A stretch of DNA of 64,000 nt from the NCBI GenBank assembly GCA_963805605.1, contig CAWDUX010000001.1, positions 806,001 to 870,000 on the forward strand. The letters run 5' to 3'. The position numbers and the translations under genes are program-made. The notes beneath the pieces are model-generated. The model saw nothing but the letters and a program-made list of their open reading frames with translations. It was not told where the DNA came from and did no database searches. Below are positions 34,105 to 43,756 of this stretch, one piece after another. Origin of the DNA: Actinocatenispora sp963805605. Its GTDB lineage: Bacteria; Actinomycetota; Actinomycetes; Mycobacteriales; Micromonosporaceae. Numbering within the stretch: the first letter of the stretch is position 1; every line of letters begins with the position of its first letter.

Positions 34105-34325
34105 GTCGATCCCTTCGAGAACTCTACGGTTGGAGATGTTCATCCAGCCGTTTGCGGTGGAAGAATATTGCCGAAGCTGCGGAAACGCCACCCCCCGACC
34201 GGACGCTCTTGTCCGCGGGCAGGGCACGCCGGCCAGGGCGAGATCGGCCCGGTCATCGTCACGGCGCCAGGGCAGGAGGGACCTCTGGAGGGATATGTCG
34301 GAAAGTGGAGCCGTCCGCGCCCGGC

Positions 34326-35366
34326 TCAGGTCGGCGACGGGGCCGGATGGCTGACCATCCGGGTGGGCACCGTGATCCGGCGTGCCGGCCGGTCGTCACC
34401 GTCGATGCGGGCGAACAGCAGCTCGGCCGCCTGCCGCCCGAGCGCCGTCGCGTCGTAGGACACCAGCGTGACCGGCACGCTGAGTAGATCGGCGAGCTCC
34501 ACGTCGTCGTACCCGGCCACCGCGACGGCGCGGTCCCGGCCGCTGCGGTGGATGGCCTCCAGCACTCCGACAGTCATCCGGTTGTTGTCGGTGAACACTG
34601 CCGTGGGCGCCGCGTCACCGGACAACAACTCCAGCGCGGCGGCTCGGGCGGCTCCGGTGTCGTGGTTGTTCAGCCTTACCAGTGCTGGATCGAACGAGAT
34701 ACCGGCGTCGCTCAACGCCCTGCGGTAACCGGTCAGCCGCCGCTCGCCGGTGAACACCGACGGTGCGCCGCCGACGTAGGAGATCCGCCGGTGACCCGCG
34801 TCGATCAGCGACGCGACCGCCCGGCGGGCCCCATCCTGGTTGTCCAGGACGACCGCGTCGGCCCGCATCCCTCGTGGGCGACGGTCGATGAAGACCATCG
34901 GCGCCCAGCGGCTCAGCTTCTGGTAGGTCTGCAGATGCTCCTGGGTCGAGGGAACCACGAGCAGGCCGTCCACCCGGCGGCGCAGCAACTCCTCCAGTAC
35001 GTCGCGCTCCTGCTCGAAGCTGCGCCGCGTGGTGCCGAGGATCATCATGTGCCGGTGCTGCTGCGCGACGGCATCCACCCCGGCCGCGATGCTGGCGTAG
35101 AACGGGTTGGACACATCCTCGATGACCAGTGCGATGGTATCGGTGGGCCGGCCGGGACGAAGCTTCTGCGCCATCCGGTTCGGTCGGAAACCCAACTCGT
35201 CGATGGCCTTCTCGACCTTCTCCCGGCTGGCCCGGCCGACATACCGGTCGTCGTTCACCACCCGGGACACGGTGCTGGCGCTCACCCCGGCCACCCGGGC
35301 GACATCCTGCATGGTCAGTTCCCTGGACGGTACGACGTCCGGTGTTGCTCGGCCCGTTGGCGGCAC
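34326..35366 (-). CDS. LacI-family transcriptional regulator
   Basis: At 346 residues it has the N-terminal LacI helix-turn-helix and hinge (MQDVARVAGVSASTVSRVVN, then LGFRPNRMAQKLRPG) followed by a periplasmic-binding-protein-like sensor (ALVIEDVSNPFYASIAAGVD, VAVAGYDDVELADLL). The GTG at 35366 follows AAAGGA by six bases; an ATG at 35417 would add a poorly conserved head. No sugar operon is directly adjacent, so the target is unknown; MalQ is about 5 kb away. Confidence 0.92.
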   Translation of the reverse strand: MPPTGRATPDVVPSRELTMQDVARVAGVSASTVSRVVNDDRYVGRASREKVEKAIDELGFRPNRMAQKLRPGRPTDTIALVIEDVSNPFYASIAAGVDAVAQQHRHMMILGTTRRSFEQERDVLEELLRRRVDGLLVVPSTQEHLQTYQKLSRWAPMVFIDRRPRGMRADAVVLDNQDGARRAVASLIDAGHRRISYVGGAPSVFTGERRLTGYRRALSDAGISFDPALVRLNNHDTGAARAAALELLSGDAAPTAVFTDNNRMTVGVLEAIHRSGRDRAVAVAGYDDVELADLLSVPVTLVSYDATALGRQAAELLFARIDGDDRPARRITVPTRMVSHPAPSPT

Positions 35367-35630
35367 TGCGTGTCCTTTCCTCCAGGGTGCACCGTCGGTC
35401 GGTTCCGGGCCGGCCACAGTGGAGCTGACACACTCGACGGCGCGCTGCCGGCCGCTGCATCATAAGGGCCGGTCCGTACCCGTTGCCGGCCCGTCCCGGT
35501 CCGATCGGTGGTGGATCGTCTCATGTGGACACCCGGTCCGCAACTGTCCGTTCAGGTCCGGTAACGGCCGAATTGGCTGGCGTACAGGACGCGCGTTGCA
35601 CGAGGATGCGGGCGTACACGCGAGAACGGG

Positions 35631-36632
35631 GTGACGCCGGTGGGGCAGGGGACCGATGTCGGGACGGTACGGCGTGAGCTGGGCCTGGATGACAGCTTCG
35701 ACGCCTTCCTGACCGAGCTGGCCGGACTGCGTCCGGAACCCGGTGCCGTACCGCTGCCCGGGCCGTTGGAGGCGCGCCGGGAGCTGGCGCGGTTGCGGGT
35801 CAGCGAGCAGGATGGCGCCGAAGCCGTCGCGGCGCTCCCTGATCCCGACCGGGACCCGCAGCTGTGGTGGCTGCTGACCCGATGCCGGCATTGGCTCGTC
35901 AGTGACCTGGGGGGATATCGGTGGCCGGACGGATGGCCGACCCTGCCCGCCGCGCTGGGCGCACGGGGACGGTATTTCTACCTGGCGGTGCTGCTGGCCA
36001 CGCTGCCCGACCTACGGCGTTACCACGCCCAGCTGGGCGTACCGAAGGACGTCTGCGCGGCGACCCTCAGTGACGTGGGGGAGAAGGTCGGGCTGCATCG
36101 ACGGATCCACGGGATCGGCGGGATGGACCGGCAGGACTGGTTCACCCAGCACTTCCGCGGCTCGCTGTACGCCCTCGGCCGGTTGCAGTTCCACCTCGCC
36201 CGCCTCGAGCCTGCCGTGACGGGAATCGACCCGGCCGGACCGCCGGCCGACAGCCTGGTGCTGGCCTGCCACATCCCGGAGACCGGACCGCTGGAGGCGA
36301 CCGCCTGCGATCGTTCGTTCGCCCGCGCCCGCGAATTCTTCGCCCGGCATTTCGGGGCCAGGGTCGATGCCGTCACCTGTCAATCCTGGCTGCTCGACCC
36401 ACAGCTCGCCGAGTACCTGCCGGCCGACTCCAACATCGTGCGCTTCCAGCGCCGGTTCCACCCGCTGCCGGCCAGTGCCCCGGGTGACGACACGATCATC
36501 GAGTTCGTTTTCCGTCGCTGTGCGGTCGACCTCGCGGACCTGCCGCAGCGCAGCACGCTCGAGCGGGCCGTGGTCGAACATCTCAGGGCCGGACGGCACT
36601 GGCAGGTCCGTTGCGGCTGGGTCCCGATCTGA
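35631..36632 (+). CDS. GNAT-like acyltransferase-domain protein
   Basis: This 333-residue protein fits the two-domain actinobacterial family annotated as acyltransferase-domain (NAT_N plus GNAT_C). Landmarks are LAVLLATLPDLRRYHAQLGV, MDRQDWFTQHFRGSLYALGR, LQFHLARLEP, LACHIPETGPL and FARAREFFARHFGARVDAVT followed by CQSWLLDPQL. Its substrate is unknown. It starts at GTG 35631 (GTG 35640 is possible). Its last 50 nt overlap the 3' end of the opposite deacetylase gene. Confidence 0.7.
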   Translation: MTPVGQGTDVGTVRRELGLDDSFDAFLTELAGLRPEPGAVPLPGPLEARRELARLRVSEQDGAEAVAALPDPDRDPQLWWLLTRCRHWLVSDLGGYRWPDGWPTLPAALGARGRYFYLAVLLATLPDLRRYHAQLGVPKDVCAATLSDVGEKVGLHRRIHGIGGMDRQDWFTQHFRGSLYALGRLQFHLARLEPAVTGIDPAGPPADSLVLACHIPETGPLEATACDRSFARAREFFARHFGARVDAVTCQSWLLDPQLAEYLPADSNIVRFQRRFHPLPASAPGDDTIIEFVFRRCAVDLADLPQRSTLERAVVEHLRAGRHWQVRCGWVPI

Positions 36633-37383
36633 ACACCGTGGTGCCGGGCCGGCGTGTCAGCCCGTGCTCGTGCAGCGGACCCACCGACCAGCCGTGGTTC
36701 CGGCAGTGGTCCAGCAGCCGCGGCAGCGCGTCCAGGGTCGAGCGCCACGAGCCGGGTGCCGCCGTGTCACTGGCGGTGTCATGCAGCAGGACCGTACCGC
36801 CGCCGTGCAGGTCCCGGGCGATCAGCGCGGACACCGACCGGCCGGTCGCGGTGGCCGTCCAGTCGCGACCCCAGGCCGTCCACAGCACACTGCGCATCCC
36901 CAGTCGTCGGCACGCCGCCACCGCACCGGTGCTCAGCACCCCGTACGGCGGGCGGAACCACCGCGGTGGCCTACCGGCGGCTTCGCCGACTAGGTCGTAG
37001 GACCTGGCGAGGTCGGCGTACACCCGACCTGGTGGGTAGCGCAGCAGCAGTCGGTGCCGTAGACCGTGGACGGCGAGTTCGTGTCCCGCGGCGGCGATCT
37101 CCCGGGCCAGCTGCGGATGGCGGACGACCTGTTCGCCGACCAGGAAGAAGGTCGCCCGCACTCCCCGCGAGGCGAGCTGCTCCAGGAACCGGGGGGTCGA
37201 GCGCGGATCCGGTCCGTCGTCGAAGGTCAGTGCGACATGGTCAGGTCGGCCGATACCGGCCAGTCTGGGGAACAGCAATCGCCGTGGCCCGGGCAGCGCG
37301 GCCAGGGCCGGGACGGCCTGCGCCGCGGCGAATCCGGCGAGGCCGGCCGCAGCCAGTGCGGTCGGTCGCGTCACGCCGCTCAC
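36583..37383 (-). CDS. Polysaccharide deacetylase (NodB/CE4 family)
   Basis: This 266-residue protein has the CE4 motifs TFDDGPD (53-59, catalytic Asp and metal Asp), HGLRHR, RPPYG and LLHD. An N-terminal hydrophobic stretch (ALAAAGLAGFAAAQAVPALA) acts as signal or anchor. It removes N-acetyl groups from an extracellular sugar polymer. The start overlaps the stop of the upstream glycosyltransferase as ATGA, so the two form an operon. The 3' end overlaps the convergent acyltransferase gene by 50 nt. Confidence 0.9.
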   Translation of the reverse strand: MSGVTRPTALAAAGLAGFAAAQAVPALAALPGPRRLLFPRLAGIGRPDHVALTFDDGPDPRSTPRFLEQLASRGVRATFFLVGEQVVRHPQLAREIAAAGHELAVHGLRHRLLLRYPPGRVYADLARSYDLVGEAAGRPPRWFRPPYGVLSTGAVAACRRLGMRSVLWTAWGRDWTATATGRSVSALIARDLHGGGTVLLHDTASDTAAPGSWRSTLDALPRLLDHCRNHGWSVGPLHEHGLTRRPGTTVFRSGPSRNGPASAVRP

Positions 37384-38666
37384 GCCGCTGCCCGCCGAAC
37401 CGGTCGGGGCGCCCGGCGAGCGGTTCGTGCCCGCTGCCCGGGGAGGTCGGGGCTGGTCGCGGCGGCCACCACCGCGGCCGGGTCCAGCTTCCCGGCCCGG
37501 TCGGTACGTGGTGCGCGCGGCGCGGTCAGGGCAGCGCCGAGCCCGTCGGCATCCCGTACCCAGCTGGCCAGTCCGGCAGCCTCGAAGGCCATCGCGTTGG
37601 TCCGGCCGTGTCCGGGCAGTTCGCGGTAGATCATCACCGGCACGCCCAGTTCGGTCGCCTCGATCGAGGTGACGCCGCCACCGTTGGTGACCACCACGTC
37701 GCAGGCGCGCATCAGGGTGGCCATGTCGTCCACCCAGCCCAGCGCGATGCCGGTACCCGTCGCGGTCAGCTCGCGACGCAGTTCGGTGTTCGTGGCGCAG
37801 ACCACCACGGGGGTGGCCAGGCCGGTACGGGCGATGTCACGTGCGGTGGCGGCCACGTCGCCGACCCCCCAGGCGCCTCCGACCACCAGCGCTAGTCGAC
37901 CGGCCGCCGGCAGCGTGAACCGCTGCCGGGCAGTCTGGACGGGCAGCGCCCCGGTGCGGCGGAACATCGGGCGTACCGCGGCGTCGACCTGCCGTACGTC
38001 CCTGGCGCCGAGCGCGTTGGCCTGCTGCGCGGTGATCGGATGCGCGGCCAGGTATGTGTCGGTACCCGCTGCGATCCATAGTGGATGGACTGAGACGTCG
38101 GTCAGGTAGGTCAGGGTCGGGGCGTCCAGTCGCCTCCGCCGGCGCAGACTGCCGAGTACCTGACTGGCCAACGGATAGGTGGACAGTACCGCCGATGCCG
38201 AGCCCATCCTGCGCCGCATGCTCCGTCCAGTAAGGACAGTGCAGAGGAACGCGGTGAGGGCGATCACCGGGCGGCGCGCCAGCATCGAGCACAGTGGGCC
38301 CCAGCTGCCGGGTGCGAGGGACAGTTCCAATGCGTACGCCCGGCGCATCAGCGCGCCGATCCGCAGTGGGAACATATCGATGAAGTCGTGGATTTCAACG
38401 GCGTGACCGCTGGCCGTCAACCGGCGGGCGATCTCGTTCGCGGCCGCGTCGTGTCCACCACCCACGCTGGCCGACACCACGGCCACCGGCGCGGCAATCC
38501 GGGCATCCGGGCCGGCACCGGCACAGGGGACAGGCGGAACTGGGGTCGGGCGCCGGCGGTAGCGCCGGAATGCGTTCAACCGACCACGGTTGTCTGGTCG
38601 GCTCGTCGGTACGGAGTGTGCCACCCTGGGCATCGGGGATCGTTCTCCAGCCTCGTCGGTCTGCAT
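37380..38666 (-). CDS. MGDG-synthase-like glycosyltransferase (GT28)
   Basis: This 428-residue GT-B enzyme has the N-terminal MGDG-synthase block VVSASVGGGHDAAANEIARR and the C-terminal donor-site region VVTNGGGVTSIEATELGVPV, then YRELPGHGRTNAMAFEAAGL. It probably moves a hexose to a lipid acceptor such as diacylglycerol at the membrane. Two starts are possible (38666 and 38633); the second has GGAG eleven bases upstream. It is translationally coupled to the deacetylase. Confidence 0.85.
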   Translation of the reverse strand: MQTDEAGERSPMPRVAHSVPTSRPDNRGRLNAFRRYRRRPTPVPPVPCAGAGPDARIAAPVAVVSASVGGGHDAAANEIARRLTASGHAVEIHDFIDMFPLRIGALMRRAYALELSLAPGSWGPLCSMLARRPVIALTAFLCTVLTGRSMRRRMGSASAVLSTYPLASQVLGSLRRRRRLDAPTLTYLTDVSVHPLWIAAGTDTYLAAHPITAQQANALGARDVRQVDAAVRPMFRRTGALPVQTARQRFTLPAAGRLALVVGGAWGVGDVAATARDIARTGLATPVVVCATNTELRRELTATGTGIALGWVDDMATLMRACDVVVTNGGGVTSIEATELGVPVMIYRELPGHGRTNAMAFEAAGLASWVRDADGLGAALTAPRAPRTDRAGKLDPAAVVAAATSPDLPGQRARTARRAPRPVRRAAA

Positions 38667-39129
38667 CGGCCGACGAGATGATCTCGCCGGCCGCTACGAC
38701 ACTGTCAGCTCCGGGGCGTACGCAACATGCTGGCTTCCCCTGAAATCGGCGTAGGGCTACCCCGATCTGACCCTGACCGGCAGCCCCGAGAGGCGCCCGC
38801 GGGAACGCCTGTGGTAACGGCGATCCCGCCGCATCGTCGCTGGTCAGTGCGATGCCGCCGGGCAGAAGGTCCATAATGGATGGTCCAGCGGTAGTACCGA
38901 TGACCGGTCGATGGGGTGATCCGGGGGCGTACCCGGATGTACTACCGCGGGCGACGTCCCGGGCTGAGGTGATGACCAGGGCAGCGCACTACCCGTACCC
39001 CATCCTGTCGCAGGAGCTGTCGTGCACCTGCTGACCGAATGGGTGACCTGCGGCGTACTCGTCCTCGGCGTGCTCGTCGCGGCGACGATCGGTGCCGTGG
39101 TGTTCCGGCGGGTACGGCGCCGCAGTCGG
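38667..39129. other. 463-nt intergenic region, no gene supported
   Basis: This lies upstream of the glycosyltransferase and downstream of the DUF1269 gene, both on the reverse strand. A forward reading from 39022 begins with a hydrophobic stretch (WVTCGVLVLGVLVAATIGAV) followed by an Arg-rich segment, but it continues antisense through DUF1269. I do not call it. No clear hairpin or promoter was found. Confidence 0.5.
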
Positions 39130-39609
39130 TCACGACGGGAGGTGGGCCAGGGCTCGGACCAGTCTGCGTTCCTGTGTCGAGGTCATCGCCACCCGCAGCA
39201 CCCGCCCGCCGAAGCGGCGGGCGACCACCTCGACCCGCTCGCAGCGTCCGGGCTGTACCAGGGCGAGCACCGCGCCGGTACCCGGGGACAGCAGCCCGGC
39301 GGTCCGGCGGACCAGATCGTCGGCCAGGCCGGCCTCCCGGGGCCTGCGCAGAACTCCACCGGCGGCGTGTACGACGGGGACGATGAACAGCACGCTGACC
39401 AGCGTCGCCCAGTTCGTCTCCACCGGCACCCCGGCCGCGCCTCGTGGCCGTGCGGCGGTCTCCACCTGGACGGTCCCGTCGGGGCCCCGCGAGACGAGCG
39501 CCGCGTCGGTGTGGGCGACGAAGCGACGGGCCGTCCGGTCCCGACCGTGCCGCCAGAAGGAGCGCGCATCGTCGACGGTGTCGAATGAGAGCACCACAAG
39601 ATCGGTCAT
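39130..39609 (-). CDS. DUF1269-family protein
   Basis: The 159-residue product begins MTDLVVLSFDTVDDARSFWR and has a Gly/Val-rich hydrophobic centre (WATLVSVLFIVPVVHAAGGV) that could insert in a membrane. This is the usual look of DUF1269 proteins, whose function is unknown. GAGGAG sits six bases before the ATG at 39609. It stands alone. Confidence 0.75.
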   Translation of the reverse strand: MTDLVVLSFDTVDDARSFWRHGRDRTARRFVAHTDAALVSRGPDGTVQVETAARPRGAAGVPVETNWATLVSVLFIVPVVHAAGGVLRRPREAGLADDLVRRTAGLLSPGTGAVLALVQPGRCERVEVVARRFGGRVLRVAMTSTQERRLVRALAHLPS

Positions 39610-39744
39610 GGCCACTCCTCTTGCGCGCACTCCCGCGGGCCTGCCGCCGATATCGGACGCGATACCCCCATGCTATCCCGGATCGGCCCGCAGTGTTGTC
39701 AGTCCTGTTGGGCCGCAACGGATCACTGGAGCATGCGGATCAGC

Positions 39745-40452
39745 TCAGGCCAGGCAGCGGAGCGCCTCGCGCAGTCGGGGGTCGAGCGGATGGTCATCGG
39801 GGAGCCGGCCCACCGTGGCGCTCACGAACTCCGCCGGTGACAGCCGGGCGCTGGCGCCGGGCAGCTCCACATGCACCCGCCCGCTGGGCTCGGAGACCTC
39901 CACGGACACTGCCGCATTCCGTTCGGTCAGCGCGAACTGCCCGAACCGCATCCGCCAGTCTGTACGGGACGGTTCGTCCGCCATGTCCCCTGCTGCGCCC
40001 ACGTCGTCGGCGTGGGTGGCGTACTCCGAGCCGAAGTGCAGCGTCTGCAGCCCGACCGGGTAGGGCCCGGCCATTGTGGACAACTGGGCGTCCGGGCCGA
40101 GAGCACGCAGTTCCCGCCGGGTACGGCCGCTGGCCGCCCGCCACTCGGCGAGTACGTCCTCGATCGGCAGTTTGCGGCGCTGGTCCACACACCACTGGTT
40201 GAAGTCGCCCAGTCCGTTGACACCGGCATCGCGCAGCTTCTCGGTGAAGGTGTCGAGTTCGTCGTCCAGGCAGGCATGGTTGTAGCCCTCCTCCCCGGCC
40301 AGGTGGGCGAGTACGTCTCGTACCGACCAGCCGGCCGCCCGGGACGGGCCGTCCCAGTCCGCTGCCTGGCGCGAGCTGAAGAACCGTTCCAGCGTGGCCG
40401 TCTCGGCGTCCAGAATGTCGAACGGGTCCAGGCCCTCCACCGTGCTGCTCAC
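39745..40452 (-). CDS. Mycothiol-dependent maleylpyruvate-isomerase-family (DinB-like) protein
   Basis: This 235-residue protein has the N-terminal helical bundle of the mycothiol maleylpyruvate isomerase superfamily: GWSVRDVLAHLAGEEGYNHA supplies the first metal His, and FGSEYATHADDVG supplies the usual His/Asp positions. Members use mycothiol and a divalent metal, but most have no known substrate. It lies between DUF1269 and MalQ on the same strand, 84 nt from malQ. Confidence 0.8.
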   Translation of the reverse strand: MSSTVEGLDPFDILDAETATLERFFSSRQAADWDGPSRAAGWSVRDVLAHLAGEEGYNHACLDDELDTFTEKLRDAGVNGLGDFNQWCVDQRRKLPIEDVLAEWRAASGRTRRELRALGPDAQLSTMAGPYPVGLQTLHFGSEYATHADDVGAAGDMADEPSRTDWRMRFGQFALTERNAAVSVEVSEPSGRVHVELPGASARLSPAEFVSATVGRLPDDHPLDPRLREALRCLA

Positions 40453-40536
40453 GATCCGCGCCTCCGATGTCGTCCGCCGTGTGCTTTCCCTGTCCGCAAA
40501 ATACCCGCCCGAAGGCTGTCGTACCCCTGACTCCGG

Positions 40537-42519
40537 TCAGCGCCGTCCATCGGTGGTGTCGGGCCGCTCGCGCAACAGCGCGGCGATGCGGGTGGTCCGG
40601 GGATCGGCCATCAGTTCCGGCAGGCTCAACCGCAGCGGCAGCCGCCAGTTCGGGTACTCCTGCGTGGTGCCGGGCAGGTTGGGTTGGCGGGGATCGCCGG
40701 ACACGTCGGCGGGCGCGGCCAGCTTCACCCGGCACGGGGTACGGGCCAGCAGCGCGTGCATCGCGGTGATCAGCTCGGCTGGTTGCGGATCCGGGCCCGC
40801 CAGCAGCCCTTCGGCGCGCAGCAGTTCCAGCACTTCGGTACGCGCGGTGTCCGCCTCGGCCCATTCCTGCTCGACCGGTCTACGCAGCAGCCCGAGTCGG
40901 TCACGGACCCGTACGTGCTCGCCGATCAGGAAACCCGCCGCGGTCGGCAGGTCGTGGGTGGAGATGCTCGCGGTCGCTTCCCGCGGCCAGTCGGCGGGCG
41001 GTCGCAGCGGTGCGCCCACCGTGTCCTCGTCCCGGGCGAACCACAGCACCTCGCAGCCGAGCATGTGCCGTTGCCGCAGGGCGTCGGTGACCTCGGGCTC
41101 GACCGTACCCAGGTCCTCGCCGACCACCATCGCGCCGTGCTGGTACGCGGCCAGGGTCAGTGCACCGATCATCGTGGCCGAGTCGTACCGGACATACGTG
41201 CCGTCGGCGGGGGAGCCGCCCGGCGGGATCCACCAGAGCCGGAACAGGCCGGCGACATGGTCGACTCGCAGCCCGCCACCGTGGCGTAGCGCGGCGTCCA
41301 GCACGTCACGGTAGGCCCGGTGACCGGTGGCCGCGAGCCGGTCCGGTCGCCACGGCGGCAACCCCCAGTCCTGTCCGGCGGCGTTGAACGCGTCCGGCGG
41401 TGCGCCGATCGAGCAGTCCCCGGCCAGTACGTCCTGCCAGGCCCAGGCGTCCGCGCCGGCCCGGTCCACACCGACAGGCAGGTCGTGTACGACGCCGATC
41501 GGCATGCCGGCGTCGTCTGCCGCGTCCCGGACGCGGCTCAGCTGTTCGGCGCACAGCTGCTGTACCCAGCAGTGGAAAGCGATCCGTTCGGCGGCCTCGG
41601 CGCTGGCCGCGGCCACCTGCGGTGCGTCCGGTCGGCGCAGTCCGGTGGGCCAGCGCCGCCAGTCGGCACCGTGGCGTTCGGCCAACGCGCAGAACGTGGC
41701 GAACTCACGCAGCGGCCCACCGGCCGGCACCGGTAGCCGGTGGGCCAGCGGCCACAGCAACTCGAGTCCGGCGAGTTTCGCGGCCCACACCGCGTCGTAG
41801 TCGATCAGTTCGGTGGCCGGTGGGCTGAGCTGGTCGACCCGACGCCGCAGCTGTGGGTCGGCTGCGGCGTACTCGGCGGTGTCGGCCAGCCGCAGGTAGA
41901 CCGGGTTGGTGAAGCGTCGGCTGCTCGGCGAGTACGGGGAGGTCTGGATCGGGGTGACCGGGGTGGGTGCGTCCAGCGGGTTGCACAGCACCAGACCGGC
42001 GCCGAGCTGCCGGCCGCTCCAACCGACCAGCTCGCGCAGGTCGCGGAAGTCGCCGATGCCCCAGGAACCGGGGGAGTGCAGTGCGTACAGCTGGATCATC
42101 CAGCCCCAGGTGTCCGGCACCGGGGTGAGCGTGTCGGGCGCGACGAGCACGCTGGTCTCGTGGCGTCCGTGGGCCAGCGTGTACCAGCCGGGTGCCAGTG
42201 TGGTGGGCAGTGTGTCGGTGATCGGGTGCCGCGTGGCGTCGGGGCCGTGCAGCGTGCCGACCGGCAGCGGGTGGCTCTCTCCCCGCCGTACGGTGACCGT
42301 GCCGGGTAGCCCGGCACGATCCGAGCGCTGGTTGCGCAATTGCGTCAGCGACCGGCGGATCTCCGCGCTGCTCCCCGCGGCCACGTCGAGTTGGGCGAGG
42401 ACGGCGATCACCACGTCGGGCGCCACGTCGATGCGGCGTCGCGCGCCGTCCAGGTACCAGCTGGCCACGCCGTACGCGTCGGCCAGTTCCGCGAGTTCGT
42501 GGCTCACCCCTGCTGTCAC
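40537..42519 (-). CDS. malQ: 4-alpha-glucanotransferase (amylomaltase)
   Basis: At 660 residues this GH77 enzyme shows LHSPGSWGIGDFRDL (family block), SPYSPSSRRFTNPVYLRL, the nucleophile region GLRVDHVAGLFRLWWIPPGG, MVVGEDLGTVEPEV (acid/base Glu) and ASISTHDLPTAAGF. It disproportionates maltodextrins in the cytoplasm, feeding glycogen and trehalose metabolism. The N-terminal roughly 150 residues are the extra beta domain seen in the longer bacterial forms. No other glycogen genes are adjacent. Confidence 0.95.
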   Translation of the reverse strand: MTAGVSHELAELADAYGVASWYLDGARRRIDVAPDVVIAVLAQLDVAAGSSAEIRRSLTQLRNQRSDRAGLPGTVTVRRGESHPLPVGTLHGPDATRHPITDTLPTTLAPGWYTLAHGRHETSVLVAPDTLTPVPDTWGWMIQLYALHSPGSWGIGDFRDLRELVGWSGRQLGAGLVLCNPLDAPTPVTPIQTSPYSPSSRRFTNPVYLRLADTAEYAAADPQLRRRVDQLSPPATELIDYDAVWAAKLAGLELLWPLAHRLPVPAGGPLREFATFCALAERHGADWRRWPTGLRRPDAPQVAAASAEAAERIAFHCWVQQLCAEQLSRVRDAADDAGMPIGVVHDLPVGVDRAGADAWAWQDVLAGDCSIGAPPDAFNAAGQDWGLPPWRPDRLAATGHRAYRDVLDAALRHGGGLRVDHVAGLFRLWWIPPGGSPADGTYVRYDSATMIGALTLAAYQHGAMVVGEDLGTVEPEVTDALRQRHMLGCEVLWFARDEDTVGAPLRPPADWPREATASISTHDLPTAAGFLIGEHVRVRDRLGLLRRPVEQEWAEADTARTEVLELLRAEGLLAGPDPQPAELITAMHALLARTPCRVKLAAPADVSGDPRQPNLPGTTQEYPNWRLPLRLSLPELMADPRTTRIAALLRERPDTTDGRR

Positions 42520-42715
42520 GTCCGCCCGCCTCTCCCCGTACCGGTGACTGTTCGCCCGGGTGGGCCGACCTGTCCGGTGTGCGCGACGCTAGCCGCTGTA
42601 CGGGTCCGATGGCGCGCGCGGCGCGCGGGACGGTGCCGGGGTGCTTGGCGAGGTACGGGTGCCGCCGGTCCGAAGCGCGACCGGCGGCACCCGGCGGTGG
42701 TATGGGCGGCGCCGG

Positions 42716-42976
42716 TCAGCCCGGGTGGGCGCCGGCGGTGTCGCGGATCTGTTCGGCGCGCTCGGTCCCACTGCTGCGGGCGCAGTGCGCACAGCAGAAG
42801 AAGTGGCCACCGACTTCCGTACCGTGTCCCATGATCTTGCAGCTGCAGTATTCGCATACCGGGGCCAGCCGGTGTGCGGCGCATTCGAACGAGTCGAAGG
42901 TGTGCACCTGTCCGCCGATCGTGTGTATCTCGAACGACAGCCAGTAGTCGTTGCCGCAGACCTCGCAGACAGCCAT
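42716..42976 (-). CDS. Small Cys/His-rich zinc-binding protein
   Basis: This 86-residue protein has nine cysteines in clustered pairs: CEVC at the N-terminus, a DSFECAAH block, CEYCSC and FFCCAHCARS. This pattern fits one or two zinc sites, and the type is widespread but uncharacterised in actinobacteria. A CCCCCT-facing upstream context gives GGGGGAA before the ATG. It stands alone between MalQ and the TIGR03086 gene. It may be a metal-storage or redox protein; no function can be assigned. Confidence 0.75.
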   Translation of the reverse strand: MAVCEVCGNDYWLSFEIHTIGGQVHTFDSFECAAHRLAPVCEYCSCKIMGHGTEVGGHFFCCAHCARSSGTERAEQIRDTAGAHPG

Positions 42977-43112
42977 GGTTCCCCCTCAGTACGCGTGGCG
43001 GTCAGCCACAGCTTGCCCGCCGCGCCCGCGCCGTCCGGCTGGTTCGGCCAAACCTGTCTGCCGGCAGGCGCCGCGGGTCGGTGTCGAGAGGGTCAGTGCG
43101 GACGGTCGGGGA

Positions 43113-43745
43113 TCAGCGTGACCAGTGCGGATCCCGGCCCAGCAGGGCGACGATCTGGTCGATCGGGGAGGCGTCGCCCGTCACCTCGACCACCGGGGCG
43201 AACATCGCATCCGGTGCCTCGCGGGGCGCGCCGGTGGGCACCATCTGCGCGACGCTCAGGGCGACCCCGAGTGCCTCCGGAGCGAGGGTGAAGGGCAGAT
43301 CGAGGGCGCGGGCCACGTCCCAGCCGTGTACGACGTAGTCGACCAGGTGGAAGCCGATCGCCTGCGGCACCGGGAACTGCTGCGCGGAGGTGATCTCCGG
43401 GATGGCGAACTCCCGGGTGCCGATCTGCGGGTCGGCGAACGCGGCGAGCACCTTCTCGGCGGCGGCCGAGTAGCGGCCGGCGGGATCGTCGTCGACCGGA
43501 CGGACCTGCCAGGCCGCCAGGTCGGCGCCCTGGCCGGCCGCGGCGGCGGCGAACCCGTGGTGCTGCGCGGTCATGTGTGCCAGCAGGGCGCCGAGATCCC
43601 ACCGCGCGCAGGGGGTGGCGCGGGCCAGGTCGTCCGGCTTCACCTGGGATACCAGCTCGATGCCGGCCGTGACCACACGCTCGTCCAGCATCTGCAGTTG
43701 GCGGGTGGGGTCAGTTCCGGGTTCCGAATCCGTAGGCATATGCAT
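43113..43745 (-). CDS. TIGR03086-family metal-binding (DinB-like) protein
   Basis: At about 210 residues the product has the DinB-like helical bundle with CARWDLGALLAHMTAQHHGF and FHLVDYVVHGWDVARALDLP, which supply the metal-binding His residues. The family is actinobacterial and linked to mycothiol-type chemistry, with substrate unknown. Starts at 43745 or 43739 are equally possible. A TTGACA lies 24 nt upstream, so the transcript may have little or no leader. It is divergent from a MarR regulator 46 nt away, which probably controls both. Confidence 0.75.
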   Translation of the reverse strand: MHMPTDSEPGTDPTRQLQMLDERVVTAGIELVSQVKPDDLARATPCARWDLGALLAHMTAQHHGFAAAAAGQGADLAAWQVRPVDDDPAGRYSAAAEKVLAAFADPQIGTREFAIPEITSAQQFPVPQAIGFHLVDYVVHGWDVARALDLPFTLAPEALGVALSVAQMVPTGAPREAPDAMFAPVVEVTGDASPIDQIVALLGRDPHWSR

Positions 43746-43756
43746 ACCATCTGCGC

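Noticed and set aside
38395..38874. Reverse-strand reading of 159 codons at the glycosyltransferase start
   Set aside because: It is out of frame with the glycosyltransferase, has no conserved motif and overlaps it extensively.
39022..39588. Forward reading with a hydrophobic N-terminus
   Set aside because: After about 40 codons it runs antisense through the DUF1269 gene with shadow-like composition, and no good ribosome site was seen.
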